A stretch of 64,000 nt of DNA, from the NCBI GenBank assembly GCA_023424015.1, contig JAFAEM010000047.1, positions 1-64,000 of the forward strand, written 5' to 3'. The first letter of the stretch is position 1. Each line of letters starts with the position of its first letter. This document shows, piece by piece, positions 1 through 9,057 of this stretch. The notes beneath the pieces are model-generated. The model saw only the letters and a program-made list of their open reading frames with translations, was not told where the DNA came from and did no database searches. Source of the stretch: Bacteroidota bacterium (GTDB taxonomy: Bacteria > Bacteroidota > Bacteroidia > Chitinophagales > Chitinophagaceae). The translations under genes and the position numbers were made by a program.

Positions 1-2112
1 CTTGTATTGACTGTAAACCCGATACTCACAAGTACCACCACTGAAACAATTTGTGAAAATCAACTTCCGTTCAACTGGAATGGTACCAGCTTTGATGCGG
101 CAGGCACTTACGATGTCACACTGACAAGCAGTGCCGGTTGCGATTCCATTGCAACACTGATCCTGACAGTTAACGACGTCCTGACCTCAACTACCAATAT
201 TGCCATCTGTACGAGTCAGCTGCCATACACATGGAATGGTAACATATTCGATGCAGCAGGAACATACGATGTGACACTCACAAGCAGTGTGGGTTGCGAT
301 TCCATTGCAACACTGATCCTGACTGTTAACGACGTCCTGACCTCAACTACCAATATTGCCATCTGTACGAGTCAGCTGCCATATACCTGGAACGGTAACA
401 GCTTCGATGCAGCAGGCACTTACGATGTCACAATGACAAGTACAGCAGGTTGCGATTCCATTGCAACACTGGTGTTAACAGTTAACGACGTCCTGACCTC
501 AACTACCAATATTGCCATCTGCACCAGCCAGCTGCCATACACATGGAATGGTAACAGCTTCGATGCAGCAGGAACCTACGATGTGACACTGACCAGTACT
601 GCCGGTTGCGACTCTATTGCGACACTGGTGCTGACAGTCAACGATGTATTGACATCCACTACCAATATTGCTATCTGTATTAACGAGCTGCCATATGTCT
701 GGAACGGCGATAGCTATAATGCAGCTGGGACTTATGATGTGACGCTTACCAGCAGTGCAGGTTGCGACTCTATTGCAACACTGGTACTGAACGTCAATTC
801 TATACTCAGTAGCACTACAAACGAGACAATTTGTGAAAACCAGCTTCCATATAGCTGGAACGGCAATAGCTTCAACGCGGCAGGCACTTATGATGTAATG
901 CTAACCAGCAGTGTTGGCTGCGATTCTATCGCAACACTTATTTTAAGTGTCAATCCGGTATTGACAAGTACCACGCCGGTAACTATTTGTTCAAACGAAT
1001 TGCCCTATAGCTGGAATGGCAATACATTCAATGCTGCAGGAACCTATACCGTATCCCTGGCCGGTACAACAGGCTGCGATTCTATCGCAACGCTTGAACT
1101 TACCGTCAACGCGGCTACGACCAGTTCGACCGCCGTAGCAGTTTGCGAAAATGAACTTCCATACACCTGGAATGGAAATAATTTCAACGCAGCGGGTACT
1201 TATAGCGTGAACCTGACAAACAGTGCAGGTTGTGATTCGGTGGCCAGTCTGGTATTAACAGTAACCGATATCAAGACTTCGACTACCACGGCTAATATTT
1301 GTGCAAGCCAGCTTCCATACTCATGGAACGGCGTCAATTATAACGCAGCAGGAGCTTACGATGTGGCACTGACAAGCAGCACAGGTTGTGATTCAATAGC
1401 AACGCTCGTGCTTACAGTCAATCCCGTACTAACCAGTTCAACCCCTGTAACGATCTGTGCTGATCAGCTACCCTATACGTGGAATGGAAACAGTATCAGT
1501 ACGGCAGGAACCTATAATGTAACACTAACCAGCAGTACGGGTTGCGATTCAACTGCTACATTGGTATTAACGGTAACACAGTCTCTGCCAGGACAGCGAT
1601 ATTCTACTGTTGTAACGGGCGTCAATGTGCCGGTGCAATTAACGGCCCGAAATCTGGGAGCAGGTCATAGTTATGAGTGGAATCCCAAATTCGGTTTGAA
1701 TGACTATTCATCGGCAAATCCAACCTTCTCCTACGACAGGGATATGGAATACACCATAGAAATCATACCCACCACTGGTTGTGCAATCGTGGATACTGTA
1801 TTGGTGAGGGTTCTTGACAATATACCACCCGATGAGTCTGGCATATTTGTACCAAAAGCCTGGACACCAAATGGCGATGGTCACAATGATAAATTATTCC
1901 CAATACCCGTCAATATTAAAGACCTGAAATACTTCCGTGTCTTCAACCGGTGGGGACAACTGGTATTTGAAACCAATACACTTCGTGAAGGCTGGGATGG
2001 CATATTCAAAGGTCAGCCGCAGGTTTCAGATACCTATACCTGGACATTGGAAGCAACAGGTAACGACGGTAAATATTATAAACGCTCCGGTAACTCTATT
2101 CTATTAAGATAA
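1..2112 (+). CDS. Repeat-rich secreted protein with T9SS type B (gliding motility) C-terminal domain, 5' partial
   Basis: The frame is open at the left edge, so the N-terminus and signal peptide lie outside. Visible residues hold ten 52-residue repeats (pattern ICxxxLPYxWNG, AAGTYxVxL, GCDSIATLxLTVN), each with two cysteines that could form a disulphide. An Ig-like linker follows, then a C-terminal domain of about 85 residues with WTPNGDGHND, FNRWGQLVFE and GWDG. That is the hallmark of the gliding-motility-associated/type B T9SS sorting domain. Proteins with this domain are exported through the type IX system and held at or released from the cell surface. A PorP/SprF gene follows 12 bp downstream, the usual partner arrangement. 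Likely a long surface adhesin; ligand unknown. Domain call very sure, function inferred. Confidence 0.9.
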   Translation, partial: LVLTVNPILTSTTTETICENQLPFNWNGTSFDAAGTYDVTLTSSAGCDSIATLILTVNDVLTSTTNIAICTSQLPYTWNGNIFDAAGTYDVTLTSSVGCDSIATLILTVNDVLTSTTNIAICTSQLPYTWNGNSFDAAGTYDVTMTSTAGCDSIATLVLTVNDVLTSTTNIAICTSQLPYTWNGNSFDAAGTYDVTLTSTAGCDSIATLVLTVNDVLTSTTNIAICINELPYVWNGDSYNAAGTYDVTLTSSAGCDSIATLVLNVNSILSSTTNETICENQLPYSWNGNSFNAAGTYDVMLTSSVGCDSIATLILSVNPVLTSTTPVTICSNELPYSWNGNTFNAAGTYTVSLAGTTGCDSIATLELTVNAATTSSTAVAVCENELPYTWNGNNFNAAGTYSVNLTNSAGCDSVASLVLTVTDIKTSTTTANICASQLPYSWNGVNYNAAGAYDVALTSSTGCDSIATLVLTVNPVLTSSTPVTICADQLPYTWNGNSISTAGTYNVTLTSSTGCDSTATLVLTVTQSLPGQRYSTVVTGVNVPVQLTARNLGAGHSYEWNPKFGLNDYSSANPTFSYDRDMEYTIEIIPTTGCAIVDTVLVRVLDNIPPDESGIFVPKAWTPNGDGHNDKLFPIPVNIKDLKYFRVFNRWGQLVFETNTLREGWDGIFKGQPQVSDTYTWTLEATGNDGKYYKRSGNSILLR
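22..1581 (+). repeat. Ten tandem 156-bp coding repeats
   Basis: Units begin at 22, 178, 334, 490, 646 and so on every 156 bp, each coding 52 residues. Units 2 to 4 (178 to 645) are nearly identical at the DNA level, including synonymous positions, while units 6 to 10 have diverged. This indicates recent local duplication or gene conversion inside an older array. More units may lie left of the window. Confidence 0.93.
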
Positions 2113-2124
2113 AAATTTGGAGTT

Positions 2125-3144
2125 ATGAAAACAATGAAATGCTGCATTCTGATAACCTGCCTGTTTCTTGTGACCGCAAACCTTCGGGCGCAGGATCCGG
2201 CCTTTTCCCAATTTTTTTCCTCCCCATTAAATATAAACCCCGCTTTAACAGCCAATATCAATTCAGACTGGCGCCTGATCACCAATCTCAGGGATCAATG
2301 GATCGGACCCGCCAGCCCCTACGTAACCGGGACAGTATCATTTGACACCAAGGTCATGCAAAACAAAGCCCCCAATATGCCGGAGAACAACTTTATCGGA
2401 CTGGGAGGAATGCTGATGTTCGATCACGCGATGAGTGGTGTGGTTAAAAGTTCTTATGGTTCACTGAACTTATCCTATAATGTTAAACTGACAGAAGGGT
2501 ATTACACAGAAAGACTGGGAATCGGCTTTGGAGCTATTTATGGCCACAGGCGTATTGACTTTAGCAGGATCGATTTTGAAGAACAGTTTACAGGATTTGG
2601 CTTCAACCGCAACCTTCCTACCGGGGAAACCGCCCTGTCAAATATGAAAGCCTATGTTTCCGCCAGCGCCGGTATCACTTACAGCGCCACCTCTGAACAA
2701 AGTAATTTTGATATCGGGCTAGCTGCATTTCATCTTAATAAGCCCAGGCAAACCTTTTTAAAGGATGAACAGCAAGTACTCGCCATACGAAAAGTAGCCC
2801 ACGCCAACTATGAGCGATACCTGAATGATCAGCTTATTATCAACGCAAATGGTATCTATCAATACCAGGCAAAAGCAAGCTATTTTTCTGTCGGAACAGC
2901 ATTGGGATATTTCCTGGGAGATGCTGCGCAGACTTTATTGACAGCGGGTATATGGTATTGGTCAGATAATGCGGTAATCCCTTATATTGGCATGGCCTAT
3001 AAAGATCTTCAATTTGGGATCAGCTATGATATTACAACCTCAAAACTAAATGAAGCAGCCCGGAGGCCTAATACATGGGAGTTTTCGATGATACTCCGTG
3101 GCACGAAAAGATCAACCGGCGTGATCCCCTGCCCATGGAAATAA
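2125..3144 (+). CDS. PorP/SprF family type IX secretion membrane protein
   Basis: 339 residues. A signal peptide (MKTMKCC...LRA) is followed directly by QDPAFSQFFSSPLNINPALT, the signature start of the PorP/SprF family. The rest is rich in alternating hydrophobic and aromatic residues, as in an outer-membrane beta-barrel, and ends near FSMILRG. Family members are paired with type B sorting-domain proteins and help retain or export them at the outer membrane. The gene lies 12 bp after the repeat protein and is almost certainly co-transcribed with it. Start ATG fits the signal peptide. Confidence 0.92.
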   Translation: MKTMKCCILITCLFLVTANLRAQDPAFSQFFSSPLNINPALTANINSDWRLITNLRDQWIGPASPYVTGTVSFDTKVMQNKAPNMPENNFIGLGGMLMFDHAMSGVVKSSYGSLNLSYNVKLTEGYYTERLGIGFGAIYGHRRIDFSRIDFEEQFTGFGFNRNLPTGETALSNMKAYVSASAGITYSATSEQSNFDIGLAAFHLNKPRQTFLKDEQQVLAIRKVAHANYERYLNDQLIINANGIYQYQAKASYFSVGTALGYFLGDAAQTLLTAGIWYWSDNAVIPYIGMAYKDLQFGISYDITTSKLNEAARRPNTWEFSMILRGTKRSTGVIPCPWK

Positions 3145-3152
3145 TACCCAGT

Positions 3153-4604
3153 TTAAGTCGCCATTCTTGGAACCAGCGGAACCTGGACCAAAATCGTTGT
3201 ACCCATGCCAGGAGTTGTTTCAAGATGATACTTGCCTCCCATCATGGCAGTACGCTCACGCATACCTACAATACCATACGTTTTTTTTGCATAAACTTTC
3301 TCCTTATCAAAACCAATTCCATTATCACGGATCATCAATGAAAGTTGCTCATCCTCTTTCTGCAAACGTACCGTTACATGCCGGGCGCTGGCATACCTTG
3401 CGATATTTGTCAAAGCTTCCTGCACGATCCTGAACAGGCCTGTTTTATATGCCATCGATAATTCTATCTCTTCATTTAACCCTTCATAATCGACCTCAAT
3501 CCCAGTCCTTTTTTCAAACTCGTTTATATGCCATTCAATAGCAGGCCCAAGACCCAGATCATCCAGCAAACCTGGACGAAGATCGGCAGCTATTTTACGA
3601 ACTGTTTTAATGGTATCATCTATATTGCTATGCAAAGACTCAATTTTTTCACTTGCCAGTTCATTGTCCCGGAGGTCCAGTCTTTTTTTCAACCAACTGA
3701 TGTCCATTTTCATAATGGTTAACTGCTGCCCAAGCTGATCATGGATTTCGCGGGCTATAATTAATCTTTCCTCCTCCCTCACATCCTGCAGATGAGAAGC
3801 AAGCCTTCGGATTTCTTCATATGAACGGCTCAGCTTTTCCTGTGCCTTCTTCCGGTCTGTAATATCACGGATAAACGCGCAAAAAAATTCTTCTTTCCCA
3901 TTTTTAACAGGCACAATGGAAAGTTCGATAGGGAACTCACGGCCAGAACGATGCAAGGCAGTGATTTCCGTAGGCCTGTTTATTAACTGTCCGACACCAG
4001 TTTCCCGGTAACGGTTCATACCATTTCGGTGTGCCTCCCTGTACTTTTCGGGAATGATCGTCTCTTCCAATAATCTTCCCAGCATCTCTGACTCCTGCCA
4101 CCCAAACATTCTTTCCGCTTTAGGATTCCAGACCGTAACAATACCGTCGGGATCAATACATATTATGGCATCGAGCGCCGCGTTCATGATAAGGCGTCTC
4201 ACCTCCTCACTTTGGCGGATCGCAGTTTCGGATCGCTTTCTGCCTATAGCCGACTTTATAGCTGATGGTAACCTGGCCAGACGGTCTTTTAGAATATAGT
4301 CATCTGCGCCCTGACGAATGATACTGGCAGCAAATTCTTCTGAAACAGTACCTGTTACCATAATGAAGGGTATCCCAGGTGAGCGTTGATTCAATTCTTC
4401 CAGGGCTTCCCTGGCGCTGAATCTCGGCAACGCATTATCTGCGAGAACCAGATCCGGCCTGAATTCTTCAAGTGCAGAGAAATAAGCTTCCTTGTTGGCT
4501 ACTACCTGGAACTGGCAGGGAAAAGCATCGTTCAATGACCACTGCACAATTTCAGCATCCGTGGGGTCGTCTTCAAGCATTAAAATTTTCAATGGCGACG
4601 TCAT
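3153..4604 (-). CDS. Hybrid sensor: receiver-PAS-histidine kinase (NarX/HisKA_3 type)
   Basis: 483 residues. Residues 5-120 form a receiver domain with the acidic pair D12/D13, phospho-acceptor D56 (LADN) and K106. Residues about 130-255 are a PAS domain ending in the PAC motif FIRDITDRK. Residues about 275-345 hold the HisKA_3 dimerisation box with H288 (AREIHDQLGQQL). The HATPase has the N-box EALTNIARYA (N400) and DNGIGF (from 428). No membrane segment, so a cytoplasmic sensor that probably takes phosphate from a partner kinase as well as sensing through PAS. No cognate output regulator is adjacent. It converges on the PorP/SprF gene with 8 bp between stop codons. Confidence 0.9.
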   Translation of the reverse strand: MTSPLKILMLEDDPTDAEIVQWSLNDAFPCQFQVVANKEAYFSALEEFRPDLVLADNALPRFSAREALEELNQRSPGIPFIMVTGTVSEEFAASIIRQGADDYILKDRLARLPSAIKSAIGRKRSETAIRQSEEVRRLIMNAALDAIICIDPDGIVTVWNPKAERMFGWQESEMLGRLLEETIIPEKYREAHRNGMNRYRETGVGQLINRPTEITALHRSGREFPIELSIVPVKNGKEEFFCAFIRDITDRKKAQEKLSRSYEEIRRLASHLQDVREEERLIIAREIHDQLGQQLTIMKMDISWLKKRLDLRDNELASEKIESLHSNIDDTIKTVRKIAADLRPGLLDDLGLGPAIEWHINEFEKRTGIEVDYEGLNEEIELSMAYKTGLFRIVQEALTNIARYASARHVTVRLQKEDEQLSLMIRDNGIGFDKEKVYAKKTYGIVGMRERTAMMGGKYHLETTPGMGTTILVQVPLVPRMAT

Positions 4605-4765
4605 GCTGTGTTTTTTTAGCCTGGTTCTAAAAATGCCCGATTAACAGGCAATACTAACTTAAAATTAAAGATCATTTACAATACGAGCCCAAAACCAAAA
4701 CAGCACCATCGTGGAACGAATCGCATTGGCACAAATTTTTAGATATCTCATCGTATACCCTGCCT

Positions 4766-4963
4766 ATGCCTTCAAGCGTCATATCGCAATACCACTACTA
4801 TGCCGATACGCTTACTTTGCGTATAGTGTTCTTATCGGGCCGTATCTACGACTACAAAAATGTACCGGAAAAAACCTATCAACAATTGAAATCATCAAAA
4901 TCCAAAGGCAGTTTCCTCAATCAAAAAATCAAACCATATTACGATTATGTGAAAATTAATTAA
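4766..4963 (+). CDS. KTSC domain protein
   Basis: 65 residues, all one KTSC domain: MPSSVIS, LRIVFLSGRIYDYKNVP, YQQLKSSKSKGSFLNQKIK. This small family is recognised by the spaced K-T-S-C-like pattern and is found alone or fused to lysyl-tRNA synthetase-type proteins; its role is poorly known. The ATG at 4766 matches the usual family start; a second frame over the same DNA has no such match. The element TGGCACAAATTTTT at 4727-4740 lies 26 bp upstream and resembles the shared element of the stress genes to the right. Confidence 0.8.
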   Translation: MPSSVISQYHYYADTLTLRIVFLSGRIYDYKNVPEKTYQQLKSSKSKGSFLNQKIKPYYDYVKIN

Positions 4964-5070
4964 TATAAAAGGGGATTATTCTCTCAACTGCTTATTAAAT
5001 ATAGAGACAATTAGTATGCAAAGGCTATAACCTTTATTAATTGACAACAAACCTGATTCACAAAAGAAGC

Positions 5071-5466
5071 TTATCGTTTAGACAGGCGTTCCGCAGCCAG
5101 CAAACGCTTTCGCCAGCGCCCTATCGGTTGCCGCTCATATATTTCTTTCCCCTTCTTATCGGTCAATCCAAGCGATTGTGAAAGTGACTTGCTCAAAGAT
5201 GCAACCCGTCGACTAATAGTAAGACGCGAAGCAGACCGAAAGAATTTTTGAAAATTGCTGATCCCTTTCCGAATGACCGCGACTTCTTTTCGATACTGCT
5301 TTAGTTTTCTGTGAATAATCATTAAGCGGTCAAAAGCAAACTCGTTGAGCGGATCCTGAGAAATAACGTTTTCAAAAGCAACAACTGCGTCCTGGAGCTT
5401 AGAATCCTGTTCAAGTGACTTCCCCAGGCTTAGCAGATCCGCAATTGTAGCCGGTTTCTCTTTTTT
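5071..5466 (-). CDS. TPR-like small protein, start codon unclear
   Basis: The first in-frame ATG (5322) gives 83 residues, but the same frame stays open up to the stop codon of the preceding gene at 5467. The extra residues (KKEKPATIADLLSLGKSLEQ, then DAVVAFENVISQDPLNEFAFDRL) look like a genuine TPR helix pair that runs into the ATG-initiated part. No ATG, GTG or TTG exists in that segment; ATT at 5445 is the only near-cognate candidate. Either it starts at a rare codon, is read through the UAA of the upstream gene, or has lost its start. The C-terminal part is basic (RWRKR). Confidence 0.45.
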   Translation of the reverse strand, partial: KKEKPATIADLLSLGKSLEQDSKLQDAVVAFENVISQDPLNEFAFDRLMIIHRKLKQYRKEVAVIRKGISNFQKFFRSASRLTISRRVASLSKSLSQSLGLTDKKGKEIYERQPIGRWRKRLLAAERLSKR

Positions 5467-5697
5467 TTATGTGCTACTTTCATCAGTGCTGGTATACTTG
5501 GAAACAATGGCTTCGAGCTTTCGTTTCAACTCCTCGGGGCAGTTTGTATTAAACAATAAATGTAAAGGATTCACATCTATGCGATAACATTGACTCGGCC
5601 GCAGTTTCTTACGTCCAATGTTTACATACTGCCGGTCAAGCTCACGAAGTTCTGCCCGTAGCATTTCCAGAAATTCCGGTGTCATCGAGGATTGCAT
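5467..5697 (-). CDS. Hypothetical small protein
   Basis: 76 residues, no recognised domain. It is helical and charged at both ends (LRAELRELDRQY; EELKRKLEAIVSKY). Its stop codon is immediately followed, in the same frame, by the TPR-like gene. An element GGGCATATACTTTGA (minus strand, plus coordinates 5749-5763) lies about 50 bp upstream and differs at only two of 15 positions from the one upstream of the DUF892 gene, which supports real expression and membership in the same regulon. Confidence 0.6.
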   Translation of the reverse strand: MQSSMTPEFLEMLRAELRELDRQYVNIGRKKLRPSQCYRIDVNPLHLLFNTNCPEELKRKLEAIVSKYTSTDESST

Positions 5698-5878
5698 ACA
5701 CTAATTAAATGACTTTGAATGTTTCAGAATGAATACCTATTATAAACATCAAAGTATATGCCCATGATAAAAAAGTAAAATAAAACGGGTATAAACAGGC
5801 GGAGAATTCTTCTTAGTGTCGATATGAAAGGAAAATATTTCCCCACTTTATGGGAGAATCAGAAAAAGGGTAGCTCAT

Positions 5879-6148
5879 TCAATTCTTTTTCTGACGATAC
5901 CGGTAGCTAAAATAGACAATTGCAAAATTAACCAGCAGGGAAAATGCGTTGGTTATAATGATTGGATAATCTTCCCTGAGCAGCCCGTACCATACCCATC
6001 CTCCCAGGCCTACAATCAGCACCAAAAGCATAACAAATGAGATGTCTTCGGCTTTTTTCTCGCGTATAATCTTAATAAGCTGGGGCAGCATCGCTATCCC
6101 AGTACATATGCCGGCTGCAATGCCGATAATCTCAGTTGGTACCGGCAT
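5879..6148 (-). CDS. SemiSWEET family transporter
   Basis: 89 residues with three membrane helices and the PQ-loop motif in helix 1 (AMLPQLIKIIREKKAEDIS). That is the length and triple-helix layout of bacterial SemiSWEET sugar facilitators, which work as homodimers in the inner membrane. It starts 1 bp beyond the stop of the small unknown gene and ends the minus-strand operon that begins with the quinone-reductase/UbiA fusion. Substrate not inferable; disaccharide or monosaccharide is typical. Confidence 0.88.
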   Translation of the reverse strand: MPVPTEIIGIAAGICTGIAMLPQLIKIIREKKAEDISFVMLLVLIVGLGGWVWYGLLREDYPIIITNAFSLLVNFAIVYFSYRYRQKKN

Positions 6149-6149
6149 T

Positions 6150-6401
6150 TTAGATATTTGATGATTTGTATTTCTGACGGATCTGTTCCCCTACTGCCTG
6201 CACCAGTTCGGACGGCCGCTCCTCGTTGACAGACCAATTTCCGTTATTGAATGAAAGGTATCCGAACGATACATTATCTAAAACTACATGTGATGATACC
6301 GGGAGACCATCCTCCTGGAACTCCTCGGATGGATTAACCCAGCCTGAATATCGACGACCATTGCTTTCAAACTCTATATCAAATATTTTATCCTCGCTCA
6401 T
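6150..6401 (-). CDS. Hypothetical protein between LigD and SemiSWEET
   Basis: 83 residues, acidic, no membrane segment and no recognised family. Pattern suggests a small beta-rich domain (FDIEFESNGRRYSGWVNP, VSFGYLSFNNGNWSVN). Its ATG overlaps the stop of the ligase gene by 3 bp, indicating translational coupling in the same operon. Confidence 0.7.
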   Translation of the reverse strand: MSEDKIFDIEFESNGRRYSGWVNPSEEFQEDGLPVSSHVVLDNVSFGYLSFNNGNWSVNEERPSELVQAVGEQIRQKYKSSNI

Positions 6402-9043
6402 AAATTTTCGATTTTTTTAATAACAGTTTGCAAGTTAATACCCTTTCCAAGAACCCCTCTGAACAGAGGGTCTCTTTGAGGCATCTCTTTTACAGCATTA
6501 AAAATAGTAAAGTCTGATATCTTCAGGCCAGGCTTCAATTCATCCCAGTCTATCGGCATCGAGACAGTTGCACCCGGCTTCGGTCGCAGGGAATAAGGAG
6601 CAACAATGGTTTGAATGGATCTGTTTTGGAGGAAATCGAGGTATATTTTGCCTTTTCGCTTTGATGGCGTTCGTTCCAGGCTGGTGAAATCACTAAGTTC
6701 CCGATGCGCGATGGAAACAAGAAGATGCGCTAAAAGTTTCGATTGCTCATAATCATAGCGGGCATCCAGCGGTAGGAAAATGTGAAGTCCGGTCGATCCG
6801 GAAGTTTTAATAAAAGCGACCACCCCAACCGATATTAGGATTTGATGAATAATCCTTGCTACCTCCATAACCTGTTTAAACGTATTACTATCATCCGGGT
6901 CAAGATCAATAATGCACCAGTCGGGCTTAGATGGACTTTGTATATGGCTGTGCCAGGGATTCATTTCAATGCAACCCAGGTTAGCCATATAAAGCAAATG
7001 AGCTTCATCGATACATACAAAAAACTTCTTGGTACCTGCTTTTGTCGTGTTTTTATAGTCATGTGTCTTTATCCAGGTTGGGAATTTATCTGCAACATTT
7101 TTTTGGTAAAAACTCTTTCCCGTTATTCCATTCGGATGCCTGTTTAAGGACTGAGGACGGTCTTTCATGTAAGGCAACATATACTGCGCGGCCTGGTAAT
7201 AGTAATTTATCACATCCCTCTTTTGAATTTTATCGACGGGCCAGTATAATTTATCAAGATTCGTAAATATTAGCTCCTTACCATTTATTTTCCTGGTCTG
7301 TTGTTTCTCGCTGGGGTTAACTAAAGTTTTTAAAGTTTTGCCAGCACTTTTCGTTACTATCTTTTGTTTAAGGCGTGGTGCGGATCGAATAGTTGGACCA
7401 ACGTCAACCGGTATTTCGGCTTTTACCTCCCTCGCCGACTTGTCATTACGTAAACCTTCAAACGAGGGGTGCCTCATTACACCATCACTGGTAATTTCAG
7501 TGTATGAAACTTCACAGACCAATTCCGGCTTGAGCCATGTTGCTTTCGCGACTGGCGGGTTCGGCCTGAACCGCGAGGGTTTATTGATATCAGGCTCTAT
7601 ATCAAAAGGATTTTTCTTACGCTCCAGCTTTTTGAACTTCATCATCATCTCCTTCTGCAGTTTATCAGAAAAGCCTGTACCTACCTTGCCCGTATAAATG
7701 AGTCGACTTTTATCAAATACCCCTACCAGCAGAGAACTGAAAGCTTTCGAACTTCCTTCATTTCGTGTATATCCGCCGATCACAACCTCGTGTCTATTTG
7801 ATATTTTTATCTTGAGCCAGTCTTTACTACGAATACCTTCCGTATAAACTGAGTCACGGCGCTTAGCCATGATACCTTCCAGTTTCATTCGTCGGGCAAC
7901 TTCATAAAATTCTGTACCTGTAGCCTCAAAACTTTTGCTAATATGTATCAAAGGATGCTCTGGCATAATTGAGAGAAGCTTTGCTCTTCTCTCCTCAAGT
8001 GAAAGATCCACCAGGGAGTAGCCATTATGCCATAACAGATCAAATAAGTAATATCGTAATTCGCCATCCGCCTCACTTCGCCAATTCTGAAGGTCGCTAA
8101 AATTGGAAATTCCATTTTCTCCTGCAACAATGATCTCGCCGTCTACTACCGCCTGTAGCTTCAGTTGTTTCAAGGCATCGTGCAGTGGATAGTATTTTGA
8201 ATTAAATGATTTATTGTTTCGGCTCCGGATATCCACTTTTTCATTATTGAGATATGCAATGGCGCGGTACCCATCCCATTTCACTTCATAGGTCCATTTA
8301 TCATCGTCGAAGGGTTTGTCGATCAGTGTGGCAAGCATCGGCGATAAATCTTTGGGGATAGCCTCCTTTTTGCCAGTCGAAGCAGGCCCTGACTTTTTCA
8401 CTTTAGATTCAGGCCTCTTGCGCGCAGGTTGCTTCTGCTTTCTATTTGAGTGCCAGACATTATCTGCTGCCTTTTCCACTTCCTCAATGGTTCTGCCCGA
8501 AATAACCGATCTGGACTTCCTTGTTACATCAGTAACACGTGCATGCCGGTCTTTCAGTTTCATCAGCAACCATGCGTTTTCTCCCCGTGCGGATGCTTTT
8601 ACCAATGCAAAATCGCCTTTCAGTTTCTGTCCCTTGAGACTAATAACCAGTTTTCCCGAATATAATTGTCGCAACAACTCCTTCTCCATTTTTGCTTTCC
8701 CTGATGCTTCAAAGCCGGGGACGGTGTACTCGCCCTCGTCCCATACGATAACGGTGCCACCCCCATATTCACCTTTCGGAATTATCCCTTCAAATTTTCG
8801 ATAATCGTATGGATGGTCTTCAACCATCATCGCGAGTCGTTTCACTGTTGGGTCTGTTGAGGGGCCCTTTGGTACAGCCCAGCTTTTCAAAACACCACGC
8901 ATCTCCAATCTAAAGTCATAATGCAGGTGAGAGGCATCATGCTTCTGTACTACAAAGGACAATGAATTTCCCTTCGATTTTCCGCCTTTTGGTTCAGGCG
9001 TCTTGCTGAAACTTCGCTTTTTCTTATAACTTGTTAATCCCAT
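6398..9043 (-). CDS. ligD: ATP-dependent DNA ligase D (phosphoesterase-ligase-polymerase)
   Basis: About 881 residues from the ATG at 9043, where the basic MGLTSYKKKRSFSKTPEP start of the family begins; a longer frame to 9094 would overlap the upstream gene. Domain order is 3'-phosphoesterase (FVVQKHDASHLHYDFRLE), ligase with adenylated lysine in EVKWDGYRAI, then archaeo-eukaryotic-primase-like polymerase with the metal motif IDLDPDD. It performs bacterial non-homologous end joining together with Ku. No Ku gene is in this window, so it must sit elsewhere or be absent. Second gene of a minus-strand operon. Confidence 0.95.
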   Translation of the reverse strand: MGLTSYKKKRSFSKTPEPKGGKSKGNSLSFVVQKHDASHLHYDFRLEMRGVLKSWAVPKGPSTDPTVKRLAMMVEDHPYDYRKFEGIIPKGEYGGGTVIVWDEGEYTVPGFEASGKAKMEKELLRQLYSGKLVISLKGQKLKGDFALVKASARGENAWLLMKLKDRHARVTDVTRKSRSVISGRTIEEVEKAADNVWHSNRKQKQPARKRPESKVKKSGPASTGKKEAIPKDLSPMLATLIDKPFDDDKWTYEVKWDGYRAIAYLNNEKVDIRSRNNKSFNSKYYPLHDALKQLKLQAVVDGEIIVAGENGISNFSDLQNWRSEADGELRYYLFDLLWHNGYSLVDLSLEERRAKLLSIMPEHPLIHISKSFEATGTEFYEVARRMKLEGIMAKRRDSVYTEGIRSKDWLKIKISNRHEVVIGGYTRNEGSSKAFSSLLVGVFDKSRLIYTGKVGTGFSDKLQKEMMMKFKKLERKKNPFDIEPDINKPSRFRPNPPVAKATWLKPELVCEVSYTEITSDGVMRHPSFEGLRNDKSAREVKAEIPVDVGPTIRSAPRLKQKIVTKSAGKTLKTLVNPSEKQQTRKINGKELIFTNLDKLYWPVDKIQKRDVINYYYQAAQYMLPYMKDRPQSLNRHPNGITGKSFYQKNVADKFPTWIKTHDYKNTTKAGTKKFFVCIDEAHLLYMANLGCIEMNPWHSHIQSPSKPDWCIIDLDPDDSNTFKQVMEVARIIHQILISVGVVAFIKTSGSTGLHIFLPLDARYDYEQSKLLAHLLVSIAHRELSDFTSLERTPSKRKGKIYLDFLQNRSIQTIVAPYSLRPKPGATVSMPIDWDELKPGLKISDFTIFNAVKEMPQRDPLFRGVLGKGINLQTVIKKIENL

Positions 9044-9057
9044 ATTGTAGGTATTGA

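Noticed and set aside
4711..4959. Alternative frame over the KTSC gene
   Set aside because: The KTSC frame has clear family motifs; the other has none.
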